A stretch of DNA of 64,000 nt, from the NCBI RefSeq assembly GCF_047511655.1, contig NC_133386.1, positions 179,511,146-179,575,145 of the forward strand, given 5' to 3'. The notes below the pieces were generated by a model. It was not told the DNA's origin. It searched no databases and saw only the letters and a list, made by a program, of their open reading frames with translations. Position numbers and translations under genes: made by a program. The stretch is from Castor canadensis (Eukaryota; Chordata; Mammalia; Rodentia; Castoridae). Positions 1-11,602 of this stretch are shown here, one piece after another (the stretch's first letter is position 1; each line of letters begins with the position of its first letter).

Positions 1-74
1 AATCCTTGGAAAGACCTTAACCTGTATTGTTTAAGCTCTCAGGCTTGGAGTTGTACTGACTTGCATTATAATTC

Positions 75-285
75 TAAATCAGTCACTTATTTAGCAACTC
101 AATAGCCTTAGGCAAGTGGATTGATGTCTCTATCCTTCAGTTTCCTCATTTGTGGAATGGGGAATAATTGTATCTTCTCTTAAGAAGAGAATTGTGTAAA
201 ATAATACATTTAATATTTACTATAGGGACTTGACACATGGCAACACTGACTGAATATTGTTTATTATTTCTATTACTACTTTGAA
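75..285 (+). mobile_element. MIR SINE (ancient)
   Basis: Old tRNA-derived MIR element. The core 'tcagtttcctcatttgtg' followed by 'gaatggggaataat' matches the conserved MIR central domain, and the tail 'acatggcaacactgactgaat' resembles the MIR 3' part. Heavily diverged. Confidence 0.7.
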
Positions 286-548
286 ATCCAATCACTGTGA
301 ACTCAGAAAACCTGAGCTTACATCTCAGCTCTGTCTTCCAACACTCATGTACGTTTGAGTCTAGTTTCCTCGGCTATACATTGGATCGAACTAAAGGTTT
401 GTTGGAAAGGTGAACCATCTAGCAGCATTCTGCTCTATGTCTGTGTTACTGGCTACATATGATGTCAGTACTAGCTGATTCGCCAATGATTAGAGAATCC
501 ATCACTGGTTGGCGAGAGGAGACATGTCCCTCTGAGATCCAGTAGGCC

Positions 549-680
549 AGAACTTCTCAAACTTTAATGAGAATATCAATCACCTGGGAAGACTATTAAA
601 ATGCAGATTCTTATTCGGCAGGTCTGGGGTGGGGCTCTCATGCTACATTTCTATGAAGCTCGTAAGAGATGCCCAGGCTG
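549..680 (+). mobile_element. MER5A-like hAT-Charlie transposon fragment
   Basis: Begins 'cagaacttctcaaacttta' and contains 'aatcacctggga' and 'aggtctggggtggggct', all hallmarks of the short non-autonomous MER5A family. Old and non-coding. Confidence 0.7.
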
Positions 681-1225
681 TAACCAAAATTTATAGAGGC
701 ATATAGATATCTCAGCAAACACCATGAGATTTACCACCGAGATGAGGTTCACTTCTTAGTCATTAAGGCTGTATCCCCTCTGAGATTTAACTAGATGATG
801 TATCCTTCTTTGGGGAGCAAAAGAGAAGGCCTTTTATTATAAATATAAATTTTATATCTGTGCCTGCTGCATTGGGGATAAACACCATCAGAAGAGCTTG
901 GGGAAAGTACCTTTGGGATGAGGATGAATGCCTGTTTATACCCTGGGGGGTGTTTATTGCTTCCCCAAAGAGTCCCCTAGGTCTGGATTGTTTCAACCAT
1001 TCCCAGCGGTTCAATCCACAGCACAGACAGCTCGAGGGCTGAAGTGTTAATGCTGAATAGAGAAAAATGATGGAGACTTATCGCCACCTACTGGATCGGG
1101 AAAGAAAAAAGGCCCAGAGAGAGAGGGTGGATTATAGAACTGCAAAGGACACGGAAGAGTATACATTCAATTCCCTGATCTTGCCTCAATCTCTTTGCTA
1201 GTTCCTTGAAAAATGTTTTAATTCA

Positions 1226-1420
1226 GTGAATGCTTAATAGGGGCATTATTTGTATTATCTCATTTAACCCACACAACAACCCTCCATTTAAAGACTATTA
1301 TTACTACTTTTTCAGATGAGGAAATTAGACTTCTAGAATTTAAGGAATTTAAGGTCAATCAGGTGGTAGAAGCCCAGATGTAAACCTAGGTTTACTTGTT
1401 TCCAAAGCCTGAAGTGTAGC
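1226..1420 (-). mobile_element. MIR SINE, reverse
   Basis: Contains 'tctcatttaacccacacaac' and 'cagatgaggaaattagac', the reverse complement of the MIR core and 3' region. Diverged, no coding content. Confidence 0.65.
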
Positions 1421-1884
1421 CAATATCCTAAAGGCAAGTACAGACCTAATCATTCCCCCCACCATCCTGGCTGCATGGGAAAGGCACGGTGTCTAAAGTG
1501 GGGAGTCAGCCCCACCCATGCTTCTATTCTCCTGCCTGTTCCCAGTCATCATTAAAACACGACCTCCCTCTTGCTTTTTGGTAAGATTCCAGAGTTTAGG
1601 ATCTTTGGTGCTGAACAACAAGCTAAGGAAACATTAGTTCTTCCTCCATCCTAGATTCCACTGTCTCAGTTTCCTGAGGCCACAAACAAAGGGTAACTTA
1701 AAACAACAGAAATATATCATGTCCCAGTTCTGGAGGTGGGAAGTGTGAAATCAAGATCCATGTTTCCTGGGGTTCAAATCTTGGCTTCATTGCTCCCTCA
1801 GGTGTATTCTCAGGTGAGTTACTCAACTCCTCTAGGTCACAGTGATATCATCTGGGGTGGGAGGGGGATGTTCTGAGCAGCTCT

Positions 1885-2480
1885 GGGTTGTGAGTCTTCC
1901 AGGTTCTTGACAAATCAAACAAAGATTTGGACAAATCACACAGAAGTAGCAAGCAGAGTGGAGATTTATTGAAAATGGGGTGGGAGTGAGCCTGAGTCAA
2001 CAATCTCAAACCCTGATTCATTGTCTAGGTTGTAATTTAAGGTGAAGCTGGGGCTACAGGGGCTGAGAAGGGTGTTCCTCTTATGATTGACAGTTTTAAT
2101 TGACAAGAGCATGTTATATAACTTATTTTTGACTGCACGTGTCTCTACCCATAATGCATTCTGTTATAATTACAAGCTTGAAATGCAGTCCATCTGCGTG
2201 AAATTTTAAGTAGGGTTTCTCAAAAGATCATCTGAGGACAAGTTTCTCAGCCCTCAGAGTGCACACTACTAACTCCTGGATTTTCCCTTCTGTGAAAACA
2301 TCTTCTTTTATCATGATGTAATGGCTACTAAGTTAACCACAAAAAGGGGGTTCCAAGAATGTTCTCACCCAGATGTTTCCTAAAGGGGACCTGTCCTAGG
2401 CAAGACTCGAGACATATCCTAAGCAGGACTTTTATGATTATGATATTTTATCCACCAGTCTCCATCCCCCTCTTGACTGA
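1885..2480 (-). mobile_element. Probable solo LTR of an endogenous retrovirus, reverse
   Basis: Read on the minus strand, this stretch has an AATAAA signal followed by a U5-like pyrimidine-rich segment ('tctccactctgcttgctact'), the usual arrangement at the 3' end of gammaretrovirus-type LTRs. I see no internal viral genes next to it. Family and exact ends are uncertain. Confidence 0.4.
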
Positions 2481-3519
2481 ACTGTATTCACTATTCTCCT
2501 GCCTCAACAAGGCCACCATTCATAAATTGAAGAGTGAGGGTGATCCACCTACCCATGGTAGTATGGAGATTGTGAACATTTAAAGAGTTAGAGCAGTCCT
2601 CACACATAAGTCTCAATAAATGTTACCTAGGATGTAAGATCATCTACTCGGAGCTCTATGGAAGAATTAAATGATGTAATCCACCTAGACCATGGTTCTC
2701 ACCACATGTTCAATACATGTTTGTTTCATTGTTGAAACATCATTACTGATTTATTCTGGGCTCACAGGGAGGAAAGAGACACCGGGTGAGGGTGGGGAGG
2801 CAGGGCTGGACTCTTAAAGAGAATCAACTGCACGGGCAGAAAACAATGGAAATAACCATTATTTCAAAGTAGGGATTATAAAAGTAACGAATTTTATACC
2901 TGGTGACCTAAATTGAGCCCCAAAACTGTTAACTCTCCAGGGCAGCATGTGTATCCCCTTTCCTCCCACCTAAGTCCAAGGACCCTGCATCTTCTAATCT
3001 CCTGGTCTAACCCCTGAGTCTCTCTCTCTCTCAGCTTCCACTATGCAATGAGTGACACAATCTCTCCAACTCCTCCTTCCTGGGGTCCTTGCCAAAAAGC
3101 CCAGTTTCCTTCCAACTTTAAAAACTTGATTCCTAATTATTACGTGAAAAAATGAACTACAATGAACTGGGAAGGTAGCAATGTTCCTCAGCTTAGCACT
3201 TTATGCTTAGCACGATGCATATTCTGTTGTTCAGATTCCCTCTTGTAGGATATGCCCACAAGTTCAATGGCATTCTCCTCTCTTACTGAAAATGGTGTGC
3301 ACTCAACCTCTAGCTATTTCATATCCCAAGCCTTCCTACTCACAGAGACCTACTATGTAGGTGTCATTTAAGAATTATTTTTCATTCCAGCACTTCCCAA
3401 GGGTAGATGCTATGCCAAGCTCTGGGGACGCAACAGTGAACTTAGCTGTTCAATAGGTAACCACTAGCTAAAGGTAGCTATTTAAATTTTAAGGATTTAA
3501 AAATTAAACAAGATGTCAG

Positions 3520-3735
3520 TGCCAGTGGCTCACGCCTGTAATCTTAGCTACTCAGAATGCAGAGATCAGGAGGCTCAGAAGGCAGAGATCAGGAGGATGG
3601 TGGTTTGAAGCCAGCTGGGGCAAATAATTTGTGAGACCCTATCTCAAAAAAACCTTCACAAAAATAGGGCTGGTGGAGTGACTCAAGGTGAAGGCCCTGA
3701 GTTCAAGCCCCAGTGCTGCAAAAGAAAAAAAAAAC
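3520..3735 (+). mobile_element. Dimeric B1+ID SINE
   Basis: The left part is 7SL-derived ('ggctcacgcctgtaatctt') and the right part is ID-like ('ggctggtggagtgactcaag...gttcaagccccagtgctgc'), ending in an A-rich tail. The left half carries a short internal duplication of 'ggcagagatcaggagg'-type sequence. A 74-codon open frame in this region is a by-product of the repeat. Confidence 0.85.
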
Positions 3736-3970
3736 CAAAAGTTAAATGTGATCAGTTTCTCTGGTCATACTTCAAATACTCAAAAGCTACAAGTGACTCT
3801 TGGCTACCATGTTAGACAGCATGTATACACAACATTTCCATTCTTACAGAAAGTTCAACTAAAGGGCACAGGTCTAGAGAGAGAGAGAGGCTCTGAGCAA
3901 ATCCATAAATAAACTGATTAACTCCTTCTCTCAACACCTCTAGAAATGCCTCTAGAAAAGATGCTATCAA

Positions 3971-4200
3971 TTTTTTTTGGTAGAACTAGGCTTTGAACTC
4001 AGGGCCTAATGTTTGCTAGGCAGGCGCTCTACCACTTGAGTCACTCCACCAGCTCTTTTTGGCTGTAGGTACTTTTTGCATTGGGTCTTGAATTTTTGCC
4101 CAGGGCCAGCTGTGGACCCCATCCTTCCATCTATGGACCCCATCCTTCCATCTATGCCTGCTGTAGAAGCTGGGTTCACAGGTAAATGCCATCATGCCAA
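3971..4200 (-). mobile_element. Dimeric B1+ID SINE, reverse, internally expanded
   Basis: Starts with the reversed ID half ('ctttgaactcagggcctaat...taccacttgagtcactccac') and continues into a degenerate reversed B1 half. The B1 half contains a 21-bp tandem duplication. Open frames of 95-101 codons across this region have no support as genes. Confidence 0.65.
4113..4154. repeat. Two perfect 21-bp tandem units
   Basis: The unit beginning 'tggaccccatccttcc' occurs twice head to tail with no mismatch. It lies inside the reversed SINE above and is absent from other copies in the window, so it is a local duplication. Confidence 0.9.
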
Positions 4201-4904
4201 CCCAGGGTTGTTCATCTCGAAGGGCCACTGGCCCACTTTGGGGAAGTCGTGCCCAGTGCTGCCTTACACCAGGAAGCTCAGAGAGGCAAGGGAAGAGGAG
4301 CACTGTTTCTGGAATGCCCTTCCCTGCCTGGACTCTAAACTTGGGTGTATTATTGAGTTAATACCATTACTACAGGATTGATACAGTGATTCTCTCTGTT
4401 CTTACAGCCAAGGGAGCAGGTGCTGAGAAAAGTTATGCTGGAGAGAGGCTTAGCTGAAGTTACACTGAGCCAATAAGGGGTGGAGCCAGCATTTAAGCCT
4501 GGATTTGACTCAAAGCCTGGGCTGCCTCCAACTGGCTAAGCTCACCGAGAGCTCACTGCCATGGAGCAGAAGGTGCTCACAGAGAGAGAATCTTAGGGCA
4601 GTTCTGGCACCCTTGGGCCCCACAAAATCTGAGTGATCAAGTATTCTCATTTTTGTCATCTCTCAGAAAGTAAGTTATATATAATATATAGTATGTATGT
4701 ATCATATAGAGAGAATATATTTTATATATAACGTGTGTGTGTGACAGCAAGAGAGAGAAAGAGAGAGAATAGTAAATATAGTAAACTTGAGATTTATAGC
4801 CTGACTTCTGGTCTGGTCTAGGTTCCACTACTTATTGACTATAACTTAGTGGTTATTTGATCTTTCTGTCCCTCAGTCTTCTCACTTTTAATATGGGGAA
4901 GAAG

Positions 4905-5015
4905 TTGGTCATAGTGATACATGACTGTAATCCCAGCACTCAAGAGTCTGAGGCAGGAGGATTGAGACTTTGAAGCCATCCTGGGTTATGTAAGCAAGGC
5001 CTTGTCCCAAAAAAG
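4905..5015 (+). mobile_element. B1-like SINE monomer
   Basis: Contains 'actgtaatcccagcactcaa' and 'ctgaggcaggaggatt', the 7SL-derived B1 signature. It ends in an A-rich tail with no ID half. Confidence 0.75.
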
Positions 5016-5114
5016 TAAAATAACATAATACGATGAAATAAAATGGGGGAAGAACAGTATTTACTTCACAGGGTCTTACAAGTTTTAAATGAAGAGGACT
5101 TTACAAACCACTTA

Positions 5115-5325
5115 GCACAGTAAGGCACCAGTGACTCACGCATGTAATCCTAGCTACTCAGGAGGCAAATATCAGAAGGATCTTGGTTCGAAGCCAGTCT
5201 GGGCAAAGCGTTCTCCAGACCCTGTCTCGAAAAACCCCCATCACAAAAAAAAAAAAAGGGTTGGTGGAGTGGCTCAAAGTGTAGGCCTTGAGTTCAAACC
5301 CCAGTACCACAAAAAAAAAAAAAAA
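5115..5325 (+). mobile_element. Dimeric B1+ID SINE
   Basis: Full left B1 part ('actcacgcatgtaatcctag'), A-rich linker, then the ID part ('ggttggtggagtggctcaaa') and a poly(A) tail. Little diverged from other copies, so probably a younger insertion. Confidence 0.88.
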
Positions 5326-5387
5326 GCATTTAGCACAGTGTGTCTGGCAAATAATAAGTGGTCAATTCTTTTCATTATGTAATTGTC

Positions 5388-5802
5388 TTAGTTTTCTGTT
5401 ACTATAACTGAATACCACAAACTGAGTAATTTATTAAAAAAATAAAAGATTATCTAGCTCAGGGCTCTGGAGGCTTGCAAGTCCAGAGTAAGGTGCCAGT
5501 ATTTGTTAAGCGTCTGACAAGGGCCTTCTTTCTGGGTCATAACACAGCGGAAGGTACCATGTGGCATGTCAGAGAGCAAGCAAGCCAGACAGAACTTGCT
5601 GTTGTAACAAAGCCACTCCTATGATAATCCATTAATTCATTAATCCGTCAATATATGAATAGAATAGTCCACGTGTGAAGGCAGAGCCCTCATGACCCCC
5701 TAAGGCCCCACCACCCACCTCCCAAGTTCTATTAACATAAGACTTTGGGAATTAAGCTTCCACCACATGAAATTCTGGAGACACACTCAAGCCATAGCAA
5801 GA
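5388..5802 (-). mobile_element. ERVL-MaLR-type LTR, reverse
   Basis: Opens with 'cttagttttctgttactata', includes 'agagccctcatgaccccc' and closes with 'gacacactcaagccatagca', the reverse-strand layout of MaLR LTRs (MLT1/MST-like). Non-coding. Confidence 0.6.
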
Positions 5803-5849
5803 ATGATTAGGGAGCCAGCCAAAGGTTAGAGGTCAAAGCACTAAAGTCA

Positions 5850-6060
5850 GATGACCAGGTTCAAACACTGATTCAACTCAGCTACTCCTAGCCTTGTTGC
5901 CTTGAGCAAGTTATTTGTAAATTAAGGATAATGATACCTACGTTAAAGGGCTGTGGCAAGGATTAAGTGAGATGATTTATGCAACGTACTTAGCATAGTA
6001 ATTTACTAGGCACATAGTAACTTCTTAATAACTACTGCATTCACTATTAACACTGTTGTT
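5850..6060 (+). mobile_element. MIR SINE
   Basis: Contains 'gaccaggttcaaacactg', 'ttgagcaagttatttgtaaa' and 'ggattaagtgagatgattta', which follow the MIR consensus from box B to its 3' end. Confidence 0.75.
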
Positions 6061-6689
6061 ACAGTGCACGGGGAGGGAGGAAGGCAACCCACTGACAGTG
6101 AGGAGCCTAAGGAATAGAAGATGAGCGCCATCTGGTGGCCACCAGGAATAGCAAATGGCAACACCAAAGGAACCAGACTTCATTTTAAATGTCACGTTTG
6201 CCAAGTAAGAATTTCTAGCTCCCACTCCAAAGTCATGTACAGCCTCTAGAGGTTGATGCAGGAGTAAAAAGCAGAAAATAAAGGCAAAACATAAAAATCA
6301 CTTTCTAAAGACTTCTCTAGGTCCCTAGTGAAATGCACAAGGCTGATAAGCTGCCAACTGTCAGGAAATGTCTCGAAGCCCATGAAGTGCTAAGTACAAA
6401 GTGCACAGAGTTCAGTCAGACACCTTATTAGCTGGATTAGCCTTGTGTTGGCCCACCACTTCACGGTATATCTCATCTCTCCAGAGTACAACTTTCTCAT
6501 TTCTGCAAAGTAGCCTGGTGCCTCGAAAGAGAATCACACAACAGACCTGAGGTCAAGCCCAGCTCTTGCCTTCCTAAGCCCATGAAATCTCAAGATCCTC
6601 ATCTATAGAATGGGTTCATAGTGCCCAGTAGGAGGAGAGATGGGTTCAGGTTCTGAGTGCCGACTTTGGTTTTCTGACTTTCCAATTTC

Positions 6690-7085
6690 TCTTCCATGGT
6701 TAAAATAATTAATTGGGAAGCCAGAAGACTGAAGTGACTCCAGAAATCTGAGTTTTCATGATACAAACTGAACCCCAACTCAGCATGAATGTCAGATTCT
6801 AGGAAATGAAAGTCTTTACCAATCAGAAACTGCCAACTAACTTCAGACTGAGAACTTTACCAATCAGAAGCCAACAAGTAACTTCTACCTAGGGACTTTA
6901 AAGCTACAGCTCCATTTTAACCAAATATTTTCTTTGCCTTGCCTCCATCTGCACCTTATAAAGTGCATCTCCCTTTATGCCCCTTTGGTCAAACCTAGAA
7001 CCACATGCAGTTTTGTGCTGTCCCATTCATAAATCCCTTTTTGCTCAAGTAAACTCTTCAAATTTTTAATGTACATGACTTTAAT
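6690..7085 (+). mobile_element. Probable endogenous retrovirus LTR with CCAAT pair and TATA box
   Basis: Two identical 'accaatcag' motifs (6818-6826 and 6859-6867) sit in a 41-bp near-duplication, followed by 'ttataaag' at 6957-6964 and an LTR-like 3' part ('tgctcaagtaaactcttc'). CCAAT-CCAAT-TATA is typical of class I LTR promoters. Family not identified and ends approximate. Confidence 0.45.
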
Positions 7086-8596
7086 TTATCTTTAGCTTAT
7101 CGTGACTATATGAAAGACAGCAAAATAATCCCAATCTTGATGAATTGTTAAGAACTGAAGTATATAAACCACTGGACACGGAAGGCACTAAAAGATCACA
7201 GCTGTGGACACCCTTTATTGCACAAGTTTAAGTTGAATGAAATGATGTATGTGAAAGCTCTTAGCACAATGCCTGGCATACAGTAGAAACTGAATGTCGT
7301 AGATGCTGTGGGACGCAACCCATGACCTCCTAAAACCTTCCGCATGGAATGTTGACAGCCAAGTCCCCCTCTGGTCATTGTTGTCAACTGAAGACAGAAG
7401 ACTTATGCAAGGTCACGCACAAGGGGTGGCCCACACCAAATGACTGGTCAATTTGTGAGTTTAAAAACCCAAACAACTTGTCTCATTAGAGTTAACTCTT
7501 CAGGGCCATTCTAGGTTTAGAACACCCAGAGGATAACAAAAACCTTTGTTTTGCCTAAGTCATACCCCAACATCTCCTCTGTACATCCCTGCCTCCTTCT
7601 CTTTCCCACAGACAGTGACCAGGAGAACACTCTCCAGTGATCCTCCACCACACAAATCAACTCTGTTTCCTCAGGGTTGTCCTGCAACACTTACATGTTA
7701 GCTTTTCTAGCTCTTCCCTAAGTCCTTGTCTCTTTCTCCCCCCTTTGTAAATTCATGGAACAACAATGCTGTCTCCCCTGCAAGTTTCATAGGACAAGAA
7801 TAAAAATAACTGTGACAATAGAAGAAAACCTAATACCTCAATCTCACTTTCCTCCCTTTTATATTGAAATTAATTTCTACCTTGCTTCTTATCCCCAAAA
7901 CTAATTTGACATAGATAAATGAGATACAAACATGGAAATGATGTAAATATTCTACAAAAATCTAAAGCATCAAAAAAGTATATTGAATCGACTGATGGTA
8001 TGTGAATAATTATGATAGCCACCATTGATTGAATATTTAGTGTATGTCAAACACCGTGATAAATACATGGACTATATCATTCAAGTATCACAAGAAATAT
8101 AAATGTAAATATCACAATTTTTGATTTGCCAAGGTAGTGTGGGCATTAAACCGAAGGGAGGCAGGGTTTACTTCTAGAAGTTTGACTCCAAAATAGACAC
8201 ACTTACCCACCTGGTGTATTGCCAATCAGAGATAACCAGGAGGTGCGGCTCTCTATTTCTTTGGTGAGTAACCCTTCATTGTGCAATAATTCTGAGTTCT
8301 AAAGATCATTACTCAGAGTAGTAGAAATTCTAATAGACATTCCAGGACCCAAGAGTCCTGAGCGTCACATGAATTGGTGGGAGTAGCCACCATTTTATGG
8401 AGACAGTTGACTCTTTCTAATGGTATAAGGAGACCATCAGGCCCAAGAGACTTCCACTACCTCTTCCAGCTCTAAATCTGATTTCATAGACCTTCAGGGT
8501 TCTGGGGCAGGAGGAGAGCATCTCCACCACTATTTGGAATTTGAAAAATGGTGTCTTCTATCCAGGGAAAGGAGCATATCTAAAAGTATTTCTTAG

Positions 8597-8825
8597 TTAA
8601 GTGCTGGCGGCTCACACCTGTAATCCTAGCTACTTGGAAAACTGAGATCAGGAAGATCACAGTTCGAGGCCAGCCCAGGCAAATAGTTCATGAGATCCCA
8701 TCTCTAAAATAACCAGAGAAAAATGGACTGGAGGTGTGGCTCAAGCAATAGAGCTCCTGTTTCACAAGTGTAAAGCACTGAGTTCAAACCCCAGTCCCAC
8801 CAAAACAAAAACCAAAAAAAAGAAG
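8597..8825 (+). mobile_element. Dimeric B1+ID SINE
   Basis: B1 part 'cggctcacacctgtaatcct', then ID part 'ggactggaggtgtggctcaa...gttcaaaccccagtccc' and an A-rich tail. Confidence 0.88.
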
Positions 8826-9082
8826 AAGCATTTATTTTTGGCTCTCTTAGAACCTTCCAACAGACAGACTAAAAACATACACTGCTGACTTTCCAATTTT
8901 CCAAGGGCCAAGCCTAAAAAATGAGGGCATTCCACACTGCGGAGTCATCAGGAATGAAGTCATAGGAGTAGAATGAGCCAGGAATGAGGACACTTTGAAT
9001 AGTGAGAAAAATATGGCAGATTATTTCAGTTATCTATTAGAGCAAACAAAACAAACTTTCCCAAAACTTAGTGGTCTAAAAC

Positions 9083-9305
9083 AGGGCCGCTAAACCATAG
9101 TCCGTGGGCCAAATTAAACTTGCTACCTGTTTTTGAAAATAGATTTTATTGAACGACAGCCATACCCATTTGCTTATGTGTCATCTATGATGGCTTTAAT
9201 GGCAGAGTTGAGTAATTGCAACAGAAACTGTATGATCTACAAAGCCTAAAATATTTACTCTCTGTCCCTTCACAGAACAAGTTTGCTGACCTCTGGCTGT
9301 AACAA
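9083..9305 (+). mobile_element. hAT-Charlie-type DNA transposon (MER58-like)
   Basis: Short element beginning 'cagggccgctaaaccatag' and ending 'gtttgctgacctctgg', with 'ttgagtaattgcaaca' and 'gcctaaaatatttactctct' inside. I know this pattern from a non-autonomous hAT family, and the terminal sequences are near-inverted. The family name is from memory. Confidence 0.55.
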
Positions 9306-10286
9306 AAATTTTGATATCCTACAATTCTATGGTTTGACTGAGCTACTCTGCTGGCCTCTCCTGGGCTCACTCAGGCACCTGCATTAACCTGTGATAGAAG
9401 TGGGACTCAGCTGAGACCCCTGGGACAAGTGAGCATCTCTCTCTCTTCCTGGAGTCTTTCCTCCCCAAGAGGCTAAACTAGGCTTCCATGGCAGCTTTAT
9501 AAGAGAACAAAGTCCCCACTCCCATGTACAAATGTGTGTCAAGCTGCTGATTGCATTATGGTTGTTTCTGTTCCATTGGTCAACACAAGTCCCCTGAGTA
9601 AGCTCAGAATTACCTGTTTGGAAGGGCATTACACAGGATGTGAGTACCAGGAGTGAGTCACTAGAAGCCATGCAGGTGGTCAACTTTTTTTTTTTTTTTT
9701 TTGGTGAATAAATAAGTGAAATATAGAAAATAAAGTTCATTTGTTTATTCACTCAACAAATATTTAAGAAGCTCTTACCACATGTCAGGCTTGATATATT
9801 GATTGCTTTTATTCAACAATTTTTTATACACAAAATATCTTTTGTTCTGAATCATACAAAATAAAAACATCAAGCAAGAACTATTTATAAGATCTGCTGA
9901 TGTCATATTTTTAAATTACAGACTACATAATAGCTTTTTAAAAATTCGAGTTTACTTACTTTTTGTCAGTAGGTCATTTGTTTTGTCTTTATTGACTTTA
10001 ATTGCCAAGTTGGAAGAAGTTATGATCATATAAATATGCAATAGGATTCTGATGTCTGGTACCTGGACATGAGACAGCATTCAACTAAAATATGAGTACA
10101 ACTTTTACTCATCAAACAAAATACTTTATTCTTCTTCCCAAAATAAACTTAAGGAGTTATTTTGAGGGTTTGAATTGAAGAAAAAAGACTGAATTGAGTA
10201 CAGTCTCCATGCAGTGGGAACTGAAATCAATGTACACATTCTAACTAAACATCTGTCCCATCAGCATTTTTCAAGTTTTTAAGGGT

Positions 10287-10642
10287 CTACCAAGCCAAAT
10301 CCTTGGTTGTCTTTGCTTTGCTTTTCCCCTTTCCTTTCCCTTGCTTTGCCTTCAGTCTTTTTCTTGCCTCTGGTTCATCCATACTGTGTACTGTCCATGC
10401 TGGTCTAGAAGAGTCTTTTTGTTCCTCTTAATCTCAGTCTCCATTTTCATGTAATCTTTTTCATCCTTTCTGCATATTGCATTTTCTCTTGGTGATTTAT
10501 GGGTATCACCACAGTTGCTATCTCTTGAACATCTTTTATTAAAATATCACTGTCTACTTTGAAAATACTTTGAGGCATTCTTTCTTCTTTTTTTTTCAGC
10601 AAACATCTTCCTTTTCCTCTTACTCCATAAACTTTTATACAT
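10287..10642 (-). pseudogene. LLPH: Processed pseudogene of LLPH (LLP homolog)
   Basis: Minus-strand reading from the ATG at 10640-10642 gives a basic N terminus like that of LLPH (KSLWSKRKRKM). After a frame change it gives '[17 protein letters not shown]', and after a second frame change '[15 protein letters not shown]', then a lysine-rich stretch ending DLAW at the stop 10287-10289. LLPH is a small (about 129 aa) basic nucleolar protein. The copy is intronless, has at least two frameshifts plus in-frame stops, and a reversed AATAAA at 10125-10130 suggests the retrocopy keeps its 3'UTR. It cannot make the protein. Identification is from recalled family sequence and is strong because three separate blocks match in order. 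Confidence 0.92.
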
Positions 10643-11202
10643 GTCTTACCTGAGAAACAAATGCACACACCACAGACAGCACACCAGCCAGAAGCCCCCA
10701 ACAATTTGAGTAACAGTCAGTTGGTGAACTGATTTTTGAACTAAAGTTGTGTTGATTTTCTTGCAATGGAAATATATTGTAAGCATTTTAATGCTTGCTG
10801 AGAATGTTCAGTCCAATATACTTAAAATCCTCACCAAAAAGAAGCCCAAAATAATTATGCCTTTATTGTGTCGTGTTTATGTGTGAATGAACTGGAAGTT
10901 TCTTGACTTGCTATCTTGAGATATACTTGAGGCAGTGTTAATTTGATCTTGCTTCAGACCTCAAGCTTCAGATAGGAGTCTCGATTCCCTTATAGTAGAA
11001 CCACCTCCAGCAGGAAAGGGTCCTGGATTAGAGGACCCAATTCTACATTATAATCCTGACTCTATAAGCACCCCCTTTGTGTAACAAACTCAAGATTGTT
11101 TTTCTCATTAAATATTAACACTGTTGACAACATCCTCCTTCCCTTTACTTTGGGGTCAGGAAGAAAGTGTATGCCTCCCTTGAAGTTAGATGTAGCCATG
11201 TG

Positions 11203-11578
11203 CATTAGTCTGCTTTCTGTTACTATAACAAATTCCTGAGGAAATCGAGTTATAGAGAAAAAAGTTCTACTTTGGCTCACAGGTTTGGAGTTCCAGTCCG
11301 TAATTGTTTGGTCCCATTGCTTTGGGCCTATGGTGGCACAACATGGCAGGAACACATGGTAGAGCAAAACCACTCTCCCAGTGGCCAGAAAGTGAAAAAC
11401 AAGAACAAAACAGGGCTGAAGTCCCACAATCTCCTTCAAGGTCATGCCCCCAATTATCAGAAAACCTCGCACTAGGCCTCATCTCTTAAGTTTCTACTAC
11501 CTCCTAATAGCACTATGGGCTCAGGAAAAAACCTTTAACACATGGGTCTCTGGGGAACATTCCAGATCCAAACTACAA
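11203..11578 (-). mobile_element. MaLR-type LTR, reverse
   Basis: 'cattagtctgctttctgtta', 'ttggctcacaggtttgga' and 'ctttgggcctatggtggc', ending '...ccagatccaaactacaat', follow the reverse MaLR layout. Several overlapping open frames here have no protein match. Confidence 0.6.
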
Positions 11579-11602
11579 TAAGCATGGAACACACTCTGGC
11601 TG

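Noticed and set aside
5131-5382. 83-codon frame beginning MTHACNPSYSGG
   Set aside because: This is the familiar translation of a B1/Alu-type SINE; the same kind of frame recurs at 53204-53428.
11062-11489. 136-codon minus frame and overlapping plus frames
   Set aside because: They fall in a reversed MaLR-type LTR, frames on both strands are equally open, and no retroviral or cellular protein is recognised.
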